A DNA stretch of 64,000 nt from an uncultured Pelagibacteraceae bacterium (GTDB taxonomy: Bacteria; Pseudomonadota; Alphaproteobacteria; Pelagibacterales; Pelagibacteraceae). Below the pieces are notes generated by a model that was not told the DNA's origin, searched no databases, and was given only the letters and a program-made list of their open reading frames with translations. This document shows, one piece after another, positions 55,330 to 63,268 of this stretch. The DNA lies in the NCBI GenBank assembly GCA_902552805.1, contig CACDIC010000002.1, positions 1-64,000 on the forward strand, read 5' to 3'. Made by a program: the position numbers and the translations under genes. Position 1 is the stretch's first letter. Every line of letters begins with the position of its first letter.

Positions 55330-56235
55330 ATGGTTGAACTAAGAAATGAAAAAATAGCTGTACCGGTCGTTTTATTTGCAGGGATACTTTGGTCGTTTGG
55401 TCCATTGGTAGTGAGATATATGAATGATCCTCATATGGTCCCTTGGCAATATATTTTTGGTAGAGGTTTAACTATTTTTATTATTTTAAATTTATATTTA
55501 TATTTCGAAGAGGGAATCAATTTTTATAAAAATTACAAAAAAGTAGGTAAATCAGGAATTGTTGGTGGCATGGGTCTTGGTATTGCAATGATTTCATTTA
55601 TTTATTCAATTACAAACACTACTGCAGCAATTACTTTATTATGTTTAGCTGCAATGCCTTTTTTTACTGCATTATTAGCCTTTTTATTTTTAAAGGAAAA
55701 AATTTCTCTAAATGTCTGGATATCAATGCTTATTGCAACTGTGGGTATTATAATCATGGCTGTTGGTAATACTGAAAAAAATTCTTTAATAGGCTTTGTT
55801 TTTGGACTTACGTCATCAATAGGATTTTCAATTTTTTCTGTCACCTTAAGATGGAGGAAAGAAACGCCGAAATTTACAACAGTCGCTGTAGCCGGTTTAT
55901 TTTGTTTTATAACTGCTACAATTATGATTTTGGTTAATAAACAAACCTTTTTTGCAACTAGTTATAATAGTGCAATGTTTTCTTTACATGGGGTATTAGT
56001 GTGTTTGGGTCTTATTTTATATTCGATAGGATCTAAAGCAATCCAAGCAGCAGAGCTGACATTATTGTCTCTAACAGAGGTTATTGGAGGAATTTTTTGG
56101 GTATGGTTACCATTGTTTGGGATTAATGAAATTCCATCTACTAACACAATAGTAGGTGGTTTCTTTCTGTTTGTTTCACTTATTTATTATAGTCTTATCA
56201 TGAGGTGGAATAAGAGATACATCGCTCTAAATTAA
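55330..56235 (+). CDS. EamA/DMT-family transporter, paired with amidinotransferase
   Basis: A 301-residue ten-helix EamA transporter. Both repeats are visible: the first around VPVVLFAGILWSFGPLVVRYM and TTAAITLLCLAAMPFFTALLAFLFLKEKIS, the second around LIGFVFGLTSSIGFSIFSVTLRW. Only five bases separate it from the amidinotransferase gene, so they are one operon, suggesting it moves a substrate or product of that enzyme (guanidino compound or amino acid). Direction is unknown; most DMTs export. Confidence 0.85.
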   Translation: MVELRNEKIAVPVVLFAGILWSFGPLVVRYMNDPHMVPWQYIFGRGLTIFIILNLYLYFEEGINFYKNYKKVGKSGIVGGMGLGIAMISFIYSITNTTAAITLLCLAAMPFFTALLAFLFLKEKISLNVWISMLIATVGIIIMAVGNTEKNSLIGFVFGLTSSIGFSIFSVTLRWRKETPKFTTVAVAGLFCFITATIMILVNKQTFFATSYNSAMFSLHGVLVCLGLILYSIGSKAIQAAELTLLSLTEVIGGIFWVWLPLFGINEIPSTNTIVGGFFLFVSLIYYSLIMRWNKRYIALN

Positions 56236-56240
56236 ATTTA

Positions 56241-57356
56241 ATGGATAGAAATAAAGTCATTGTAAATAGTTGGAATGAGTGGGATCCATTAAAACATGTA
56301 ATTGTTGGAAGAGCAGATGGTACATGTATTCCTGCAGCAGAGCCTGCGCTTGAAGCAAAAGTTCCCGAGGACTCTGATATGAAAGGTAAATTTGGTCCAA
56401 GAACAAAAGATACAATAGATAAAGCTAATCAATTGTTAAATGATTTTTCAGAAATGTTATCTAAGCGTGGTATAAAAGTAGATAGACCAACACCAATTGA
56501 TTTTAATCAAAATATTTCAACTCCTGATTGGAAAGTTGAAACTATGTTTGGTTGTATGCCTCCAAGAGATGTTTTACTGACTGTGGGCAATGAAATTTTA
56601 GAAGCTACTATGAGTTATAGATGCAGATGGTTTGAATATCTTTGCTATCGACCACTTTTAAAAGAATATTATAATTTAGACCCAAACATGAGACATGAGT
56701 CGGCTCCTAAACCAAGATTGACTGATGCAGATTACAGAGAAGATTATTTATCTGACAAAATAGGTATTGAAAAAAGATTAAAGTGGACAGAAGATAAATT
56801 TTTTGTAACAACTGAGGAAGAACCTTTATTTGATGCAGCAGATATACTACGATTTGGAAAAGACTTAATTGTACAGCATGGTTTTACAACAAATTTAAAA
56901 GGTATTGATTGGTTAAGAAGACATTTTAAAGATCATAGAATTCATGCAGTAAACTTTCCGGGTGACCCATATCCAATACATATAGATGCAACCTTTACTC
57001 CTATAAAAGAAGGATTGATTATAAACAATCCCCAAAGAAAATTACCTAAAGATCAAAGAAAATTATTTGAAAATAACGGATGGAAAATAATTGATGCTGC
57101 TCAACCAGCTCATAATGAGCCACCACCACTTTGTTATTCATCTGTTTGGCTTTCAATGAATGTTTTGGTGTTAGATCCTAAAACAGTTTGTGTTGAAAAA
57201 AGTGAAAAATATCAGGCAGAACAATTAGACAAGTTTGGTATGGAGGTAATTCCAGTAGATTTAAGAGATGCTTATGCTTTTGGAGGCGGACTCCATTGTT
57301 GTACTGCTGACGTTTATAGGGAAGGGGAAATCAAAGATTATTTTCCAAAACAATAA
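56241..57356 (+). CDS. Glycine/inosamine-type amidinotransferase (AGAT family)
   Basis: A 371-residue enzyme of the guanidino-modifying superfamily, arginine:X amidinotransferase branch. The catalytic triad is visible as D201 in FDAADILRFG, H247 in YPIHIDATF and nucleophile C353 in GGGLHCCTADV. The N-terminal VNSWNEWDPLKHVIVGRADG is typical of AGAT. It would transfer the amidino group of arginine to an amine acceptor, releasing ornithine. The acceptor (glycine, lysine, an amino-sugar) is not readable. Preceded by a DMT transporter. Confidence 0.9.
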   Translation: MDRNKVIVNSWNEWDPLKHVIVGRADGTCIPAAEPALEAKVPEDSDMKGKFGPRTKDTIDKANQLLNDFSEMLSKRGIKVDRPTPIDFNQNISTPDWKVETMFGCMPPRDVLLTVGNEILEATMSYRCRWFEYLCYRPLLKEYYNLDPNMRHESAPKPRLTDADYREDYLSDKIGIEKRLKWTEDKFFVTTEEEPLFDAADILRFGKDLIVQHGFTTNLKGIDWLRRHFKDHRIHAVNFPGDPYPIHIDATFTPIKEGLIINNPQRKLPKDQRKLFENNGWKIIDAAQPAHNEPPPLCYSSVWLSMNVLVLDPKTVCVEKSEKYQAEQLDKFGMEVIPVDLRDAYAFGGGLHCCTADVYREGEIKDYFPKQ

Positions 57357-57363
57357 AAAAAGA

Positions 57364-58095
57364 TTAATTTTCTTTGGATTTATCTATATTAAAATTCTCT
57401 AATCCACTTGATGAACTTTTCAGATTTTTGTCAATTTCATCAAATCTTGCTCTTTTTTCTATTTCTTTTTGAATAAGTCTTTGTTCACGTCTAATTTCTT
57501 CTTGTTCTTTTTGCTTACGTTCTCTATCAAATTTTTCTTCCCACTCTCTTATTTTGATAAACTCAGCTTCTTTTTGTCTATCTTCCTCTTCTTTCAATAT
57601 TTTTAACTCTCTATTTTTACGTCTTTGCTCTTTTAATTCTTTATTTTTTTGTTCATCTTCTCTTACTTTTAAATCAATATCTTTTCTATTTTGCTCTTCT
57701 TCTCTAGTTTTTAATTGTTTTTCTTTTTCCCTTAATTCTTTTGCAACAAGTACTAACTCCTCATCTTTTTTCGTTAGTCTTTCACTTTCAATTTTTTGTT
57801 GATCTTCTTTAGACCTAATTTCTTTTTCTCTTATCCTTAGCTCTTCTTCATTTGAGCGGATTTTACTACTTTCTTTATTGAGCCTATCCTCCCAAAGTTT
57901 CAATTCTTTCTTTTCCTTTTGATAAGAATTTCTTTCCTCAAGTTTTTGTAATTTAATAGCTTTGATTTTTTCTTGTTCTTTTTTTTTCTTATAATTAGTT
58001 AACGCGCTGCTAAGCGAACTTGTTGTAAACGATGCTATTTTAGCAAGCCCGTTATTTTTTTTTTTAATTTTTGTTTTCTTTTTTTTTAATGGCAT
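57364..58095 (-). CDS. Highly charged coiled-coil protein, unknown function
   Basis: A 243-residue protein with no recognised domain. From about residue 35 to 215 it is one extended alpha-helical coiled coil made almost only of Lys, Glu, Arg, Gln, Leu and Ile, in units such as LKTREEEQNRKDIDLKVRED. A short N-terminal region is basic (MPLKKKKTKIKKKNNG) followed by a small hydrophobic/Ser patch (LAKIASFTTSSLSSALTNYK). No signal peptide and no Cys. Low complexity like this can mimic many proteins, so homology claims would be unsafe. It is transcribed toward the amidinotransferase gene (converging, seven-base gap). Confidence 0.7.
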   Translation of the reverse strand: MPLKKKKTKIKKKNNGLAKIASFTTSSLSSALTNYKKKKEQEKIKAIKLQKLEERNSYQKEKKELKLWEDRLNKESSKIRSNEEELRIREKEIRSKEDQQKIESERLTKKDEELVLVAKELREKEKQLKTREEEQNRKDIDLKVREDEQKNKELKEQRRKNRELKILKEEEDRQKEAEFIKIREWEEKFDRERKQKEQEEIRREQRLIQKEIEKRARFDEIDKNLKSSSSGLENFNIDKSKEN

Positions 58096-58203
58096 TTTTT
58101 AAATTTTATTTATTTCACTAGATAAATGAAAATTATTCAATAAGATTCTTAAAAAAATCTATGTAGTCCGACTAAAATGAGTTACAACCTGAAAGGGATA
58201 TAT

Positions 58204-59559
58204 TTAGTATGTCGCTTCCTCTTTTTGATCTTCGTTCTCGTCTTTTTTATATTTTACACCTTTTCTTTCTAAAATTTCTTTAACTTTTTCTGAATATGGT
58301 TCTTCTATGTGTTCAGTAGTAGGATTAAGTTCAATACCTGCTGGAGTAATGGTCTGTGGCATTGCAACGAACTGAGAGTCTGGATTTTCAACAGTTTTTC
58401 TTACTTTCATTCTATATATTCCAAAAAATCCTATGAAAGAGTGAAAAATAAAGAGAAATACAAAAAAACCATTTGGTCCAACCAAATCCATAAATATTGA
58501 ACAAAGAAATGGCCCGCTCATTGCTCCTAATCCAAAAGCAAATTGCAGTCCCGCTCCAGCTGCTACAAACTTTTCTTTTGAAATATAATCATTTGTATGT
58601 GCTAGTATTAAAGAGAACATCGGCAAACTACAAAATGAAAAAAGAATAAAGAAAAAATAAAACCATGTTTTGCTGGTTGCAAGACCACCAGGCAAATACA
58701 TTTGTCTTGAAACGAATATTGCAATAATTGCAAATATTGCCGCCCCAAATGTTGAAAAAACAATTACTCTTCTTCTATCATAAATATCAGAAATTTTACC
58801 AACTGGAAATTGGGCTATTGCACCTGATATTGCCAATAAGAAAGTAACAATTGATATTTCTAAAATTGTAAAGTTCATGGAGGTAGCATAAACTGCTAGC
58901 AATGTGAATAAAGCTGATTGTATTGTTCCATAAAAAAGAGAGCTCACCATACCAAAAGGTGAAGCTTCGTATAACTCTCTCATATTCATGGCTTGTATTT
59001 TTTTAAAATTTGGTGGTTTTTTTTTAGTTAGTAAAATAGGAATTAAAGCAGCAGAAGTTATTACTGAAACCAAGATAAAAGGTTGAAAGTTTTTAGGACT
59101 ACTAAAGTTAAGTAAAAACATACCAACGCCCATGGCTCCATAAAGTATGACCATATAAACTGAAAGTACGCTGCCTCTATTTTTATTACTTGATCTGTCA
59201 TTTAACCAACTTTCTGCAACTGTATAAATACAGACCATGCTTACACCTGTGAGTATTCTTAATAGAAACCATATAAATGGATGAATTATTACTGAGTGAA
59301 TTAAAACAACTAATGAAGCTAAAGATGCAAAAGCTGCAAAAACTCTTATGTGACCAACACTCGAAATTATATTTGGAATAGTTGCGGCACCGATAAAATA
59401 TCCAACAAAATAACCAGACATCATAAATCCAGTTGAAGTAAGGCTAAATTCTTCCTGAACAGCCCTTACACCTAAGAGAGACCCTTGGAATCCATATGCC
59501 ATCATTATGAAGCCCATTCCTAAAAACAATGCCCAGGAGTTTTTTAAAACTTTATTCAT
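58204..59559 (-). CDS. MFS transporter
   Basis: A 451-residue major facilitator superfamily protein with twelve predicted helices. The intracellular loop motif after helix 2-3 is loose; the mid-protein IAQFPVGKISDIYDRRRVIVFS matches the conserved GxLxDrxGrrrvl motif between helices 8 and 9. A hydrophilic tail of about 50 residues rich in Glu ends KKDENEDQKEEATY. Substrate unknown. The DMT gene lies 58 bases upstream on the same strand. Confidence 0.88.
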   Translation of the reverse strand: MNKVLKNSWALFLGMGFIMMAYGFQGSLLGVRAVQEEFSLTSTGFMMSGYFVGYFIGAATIPNIISSVGHIRVFAAFASLASLVVLIHSVIIHPFIWFLLRILTGVSMVCIYTVAESWLNDRSSNKNRGSVLSVYMVILYGAMGVGMFLLNFSSPKNFQPFILVSVITSAALIPILLTKKKPPNFKKIQAMNMRELYEASPFGMVSSLFYGTIQSALFTLLAVYATSMNFTILEISIVTFLLAISGAIAQFPVGKISDIYDRRRVIVFSTFGAAIFAIIAIFVSRQMYLPGGLATSKTWFYFFFILFSFCSLPMFSLILAHTNDYISKEKFVAAGAGLQFAFGLGAMSGPFLCSIFMDLVGPNGFFVFLFIFHSFIGFFGIYRMKVRKTVENPDSQFVAMPQTITPAGIELNPTTEHIEEPYSEKVKEILERKGVKYKKDENEDQKEEATY

Positions 59560-59617
59560 AAAAATTGAGGTAATTATTCGCGATGTATTATTAAATCAAG
59601 TCTTAATTGTGACAAGC

Positions 59618-60478
59618 TTAAGAATTTTTGAGTTTTAAGTATGAGTGAATTGCGATGGTGGTTATTATAATTAGACCACCCTGAAGTGTTTCTAAACTAG
59701 GCTGTTCTTTTATGATTAACCAAACCCAAATTGGACCAATTATAGTCTCTAGCAGAAAAAAAAGATTTACTTCTGCAGCAGGTATAAACCTTGGTGCAAT
59801 GGTCACTAACACAAAAGGTATTGCTACACATAAAATACACATCAAAGGAACAATCAAAAGATCTTTACCAACTAATGCAAAACTTTCAATAAAAAGTAAT
59901 GCAAAAGTTGCTACAAATAATTTACCAACTACCGCAGCAGGAACTAAATTTTTATTTTTAGCAGATCTGATAATAATTGCTCCAACCGCTAAACCTATCG
60001 CAGTAACAAATCCTAAAATATCTCCATAGAAATTACCTAACTTCAAAGAGTCATAGAAAATATATATTATTGCTAAAAAAGTAATTATTATAGAGGTCCA
60101 AGTTTTTTTATCAGGTGGTTCTTTTAAAAATATAGCTCCAAGAATAGCTGATAACATTGGAGCAGTCGCTATCATAACTAAGGTATTGGCGACATTTGTA
60201 TTTTGAATTGAAATAACAAAAGTTATATTGGTTACACTAAATGTAATTACATAAAATATTCCATGATAACCACTAGTGAAAAGTATTTTAAAGAAATTTA
60301 ACTTATAAATAATTAACATGCCTAATAAAACTGTTATAAAAGGAATAATTCCCCTATAAAAAACTAAACCCCAAGTTTCTACATTTGAAAGCCTAATGAA
60401 AAGTGAGTCTGGTGTAATAAACATTACCGCAACAAAGGCCAATAACGATCCCTTTTGTTGGTCTGTAAGATTTTTCAC
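59618..60478 (-). CDS. EamA/DMT-family transporter
   Basis: A 286-residue ten-helix EamA protein: first repeat opening DQQKGSLLAFVAVMFITPDSLFIRLSNVETW, with ANTLVMIATAPMLSAILGAIFLKEPP; second repeat with GDILGFVTAIGLAVGAIIIRSAK. The third EamA protein in the window. It starts four bases inside the end of gshB, so it is probably expressed with the glutathione genes and may carry a thiol or amino acid; that is inference. Confidence 0.85.
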   Translation of the reverse strand: MKNLTDQQKGSLLAFVAVMFITPDSLFIRLSNVETWGLVFYRGIIPFITVLLGMLIIYKLNFFKILFTSGYHGIFYVITFSVTNITFVISIQNTNVANTLVMIATAPMLSAILGAIFLKEPPDKKTWTSIIITFLAIIYIFYDSLKLGNFYGDILGFVTAIGLAVGAIIIRSAKNKNLVPAAVVGKLFVATFALLFIESFALVGKDLLIVPLMCILCVAIPFVLVTIAPRFIPAAEVNLFFLLETIIGPIWVWLIIKEQPSLETLQGGLIIITTIAIHSYLKLKNS

Positions 60479-61401
60479 GCTTTTAATTCTTTCCAGAAAG
60501 TTGAGGCTAAATTTATTTTTGAAAGATCGTAGAAAGTTTTTAATCCGGTAGGTGATGTTACATTTATATCACCATTTAGTTGTTCATCTATGAAGTCAAT
60601 TCCAGCAAAGAAAATTTTATTTTTTTTTAAATCTTTACTAATCAATTTTGATATTTTCATTTCTTTATTAGTTAATTTTATATTTATTGGTTTTGCACCT
60701 TTGCTTAAATTGCTTAAAAAAGAGCCTTTTTTTGGAATTCTCGATATTGCGCCACAAACTTTACCATTTATCAAAAAAACTCTCTTATCTCCCTCTTTAA
60801 TCTTAGGTAAATATTTTTGACACATAATATGATTGTGTTTTTTAATAAATTTTTTAAAAAATTTTAGATTAAACTTGGTCAATAAATATATATTGTTTCC
60901 ACTATAACTATTAATAGGTTTAACAATCACTTTTTCATGTTTTTTAAAAAACTTTCTTATTTCATCAATACTTTGTGAAAAAATAGTATCTGGCATAAAT
61001 TTTTGATATTTTGTGGAAAAAAGTTTTTCAGATACATTTCTTATTGCTGCTGGATCATTAATAACTTTAACCCTTTTTTTTATTTTATCTAAAATAAGAG
61101 TTGAACAAATGTATTCTAAATTGAATGGTGGATCTTGGCGAACGAGTAAATATTTACACCTAATTAGCTCTAATTTTTTTTTTTTTAAAATTTTAAAAAA
61201 TCTTTTTTTTCTGTAATCAAATTTGACGAAAAATCCTTTAGCAATTACTTTAAAATTAATGATAGATAAATCTTTTGGATCATAATAGAAAATTTTATAA
61301 TTTTTCTTTTGTATTTCATGAGCTAAAAAAATACTGGTATCTGTTCTAGGGTTAAGTTTAGAAGGATGATTTCCCTGGATAGCAATAATTTTATTTGTCA
61401 T
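60475..61401 (-). CDS. gshB: Glutathione synthetase
   Basis: ATP-grasp enzyme adding glycine to gamma-glutamylcysteine. At 308 aa it is about E. coli size. Motifs include LLVRQDPPFNLEYICSTLILD, NDPAAIRNVSEK, KPINSYSGNNIYLL, KEGDKRVFLINGKVCGAISRIP and DINVTSPTGL, all diagnostic. Its start lies within the end of gshA (11-base overlap). Unusually Lys/Phe/Ile-rich for the family, reflecting AT bias. Confidence 0.93.
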   Translation of the reverse strand: MTNKIIAIQGNHPSKLNPRTDTSIFLAHEIQKKNYKIFYYDPKDLSIINFKVIAKGFFVKFDYRKKRFFKILKKKKLELIRCKYLLVRQDPPFNLEYICSTLILDKIKKRVKVINDPAAIRNVSEKLFSTKYQKFMPDTIFSQSIDEIRKFFKKHEKVIVKPINSYSGNNIYLLTKFNLKFFKKFIKKHNHIMCQKYLPKIKEGDKRVFLINGKVCGAISRIPKKGSFLSNLSKGAKPINIKLTNKEMKISKLISKDLKKNKIFFAGIDFIDEQLNGDINVTSPTGLKTFYDLSKINLASTFWKELKA

Positions 61402-62686
61402 ATAATTCAGTTAAATCTTCATCTTTAGAAAATTTAATAATCATATGATGTGCATTTGTAGTTTTATTATCAATCACTTTTTGTAGATGATTTAAAAATA
61501 TGGTCTCATTTTTTCCACTTTTATTGAATATATCTCTTTTTTCTAATCCCTTTTTAGATAAATTTAATAACACTGAAGACCAATAAAGCAGGTCTTTACC
61601 CATAAGCTGGGTATTAAAACCTTTTTGTGGCGCTTCTAAATATGCATTTATAATTTTATCTTTATCCCAACTAGAAATTAATTCATAAACTTCATCTAAA
61701 TTTCCATATAACATTCCAACGTTAAATGCTGGTCCTGCACATAGACAATCCCAACCACAAGTATCCATAGACCTCAATTCAATATATTTTTTAAGTCTAT
61801 TCTCGGTAAAAATTGTACTTAAATGAGTTGATAAATCATTTTCATCGGGCAGACGATTGTTTATCTCTTTAATATTTCCTGACATGAAATCACTAAAATT
61901 GTATCCTCTGCCTGAAAAATAATTTTCTTTTTGTTGTATAAACAGAACTGGAAAATTAATTACAAAATCCGCATATTTTTCAAAATCAAAGTTTTCTAGG
62001 AACAATTTAGGCAAACCTCCTCGAGAAGTATTTTGCCATACTTTAGACCGGTACGATAAATAATTACTTTTTTTCTTCTCAACTATGGATGAATTAGCGA
62101 ATAAAGCAATTGAAATAGGTACCAGAGAATTAACTATCTTAAATTTTTTTTTAAAATCTTCTTCCGAACAGTAATCTAAATTTAACTGCGTTCCACAGGT
62201 TCGGTACATCATATCAAGACTTAATTCTCCCCCTAAAGGCATATCTCTTGTCATGAGTTTGTATCTTTTTTTAGGGTTATTGGGGATCTCATCTAATTTT
62301 GATATTGGATCAAAACCTGCACTTACGATTTTAATGTTAAGTTTTTTTGTGACCTGTTTTAACTCAAATAAGTAATCATAAGACTCTGCACACGCTTCAT
62401 GAATATTAGTAAGTTTATCACCAGATAATTCAATTTGATTACCTGGTTCAAGAGTAATGTTTTTACCACCCTTATTTAAACCAATAATATTTCTGTTTTC
62501 TAATACAGGATTCCATCCAAATTCAAGTAGAGCCGAGCACATCTCCTTTATTTTTTGATAATCAATTCTCTTATTATTTTGACTATCAAATAGAAATTTC
62601 TCATGTTCGATACCAATTTTAAATTCTTTTTTATTTTTAATTCCAGACTTGAAATATTCAATTATTTGCTCTTTTTTTGTAATCAT
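61391..62686 (-). CDS. gshA: Glutamate-cysteine ligase, plant/alphaproteobacterial type
   Basis: Makes gamma-glutamylcysteine from Glu and Cys. The 431-residue protein is of the GCS2 group shared by plants and alphaproteobacteria: KIGIEHEKFLFD (catalytic acids), GLNKGGKNITLEPGNQIELSG, MYRTCGTQLNLDY, RSMDTCGWDCLCAGPAFNVGMLYG. Its partner gshB follows with overlap, so the two steps of glutathione synthesis are coupled. An HD-domain gene precedes it by 15 bases. Confidence 0.94.
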   Translation of the reverse strand: MITKKEQIIEYFKSGIKNKKEFKIGIEHEKFLFDSQNNKRIDYQKIKEMCSALLEFGWNPVLENRNIIGLNKGGKNITLEPGNQIELSGDKLTNIHEACAESYDYLFELKQVTKKLNIKIVSAGFDPISKLDEIPNNPKKRYKLMTRDMPLGGELSLDMMYRTCGTQLNLDYCSEEDFKKKFKIVNSLVPISIALFANSSIVEKKKSNYLSYRSKVWQNTSRGGLPKLFLENFDFEKYADFVINFPVLFIQQKENYFSGRGYNFSDFMSGNIKEINNRLPDENDLSTHLSTIFTENRLKKYIELRSMDTCGWDCLCAGPAFNVGMLYGNLDEVYELISSWDKDKIINAYLEAPQKGFNTQLMGKDLLYWSSVLLNLSKKGLEKRDIFNKSGKNETIFLNHLQKVIDNKTTNAHHMIIKFSKDEDLTELYDK

Positions 62687-62701
62687 TAGTAGTATTTTTT
62701 T

Positions 62702-63268
62702 TTAATTTTTCGTTAGAGAAGAATATGGTTTTCTAGAAAAAATTTTTTTTACAATTGGTTTGAAAAATTCCAATGGTAAAGACTCATATTTAGGATCAAA
62801 AGAATTTTGATCATATTTTTCGCAGAAATCTATTGTATCTTGATAATATTTGTGATCTTTATATTTATCTCTTCTGTTCTTATCACCACCTAAATGATGC
62901 GCATAATAATACATTTGAAATTCGCCATGCTTTTCTACTATCCAATGAGTTTTTTCTGATACATAGGGCTTTAAAATTGAGGCAGCATACTCAGAATGAT
63001 TCATTGGCGCCAATTCATCACCGATATCGTGCAACAGACAAGCTACAACCATCTCTTCACTTTCACCATTTCTATGAGCTCTCGTAGCACTTTGAAGTGA
63101 GTGCTCAAGCCTTGATACCTGATAACCTTCCAAGGTTTCATTTAATCCAGACATAAATTTTAATATTCTATCAGCAGTTTTACTAGCAAAATCTTTTTCA
63201 TGTTTATCTAAAAAAAGATAATCCTCTTTAGTTCCATTTTTCATTTCAGTAAAACTTACTTTTTTCAT
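62702..63268 (-). CDS. HD-domain protein of the PhnZ-like metal oxygenase/phosphohydrolase superfamily
   Basis: A 188-residue protein with an HD metal site: E55-H56 (RLEHSLQ), H80-D81 (LLHDIGDE), H91 (NHSEYA), H114 (VEKHGEFQ) and D153 (EKYDQNSFDP). The EHSLQ-type first ligand, and a second His after the HD pair, are shared with PhnZ-like mixed-valent diiron oxygenases, although the PhnZ spacing of Tyr and Glu before the first His is different here. Annotated homologues, as I recall, are just called phosphohydrolase or HD-domain proteins. Substrate unknown. The purF stop lies directly upstream (purF ends one base before its start), and gshA follows. Confidence 0.8.
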   Translation of the reverse strand: MKKVSFTEMKNGTKEDYLFLDKHEKDFASKTADRILKFMSGLNETLEGYQVSRLEHSLQSATRAHRNGESEEMVVACLLHDIGDELAPMNHSEYAASILKPYVSEKTHWIVEKHGEFQMYYYAHHLGGDKNRRDKYKDHKYYQDTIDFCEKYDQNSFDPKYESLPLEFFKPIVKKIFSRKPYSSLTKN

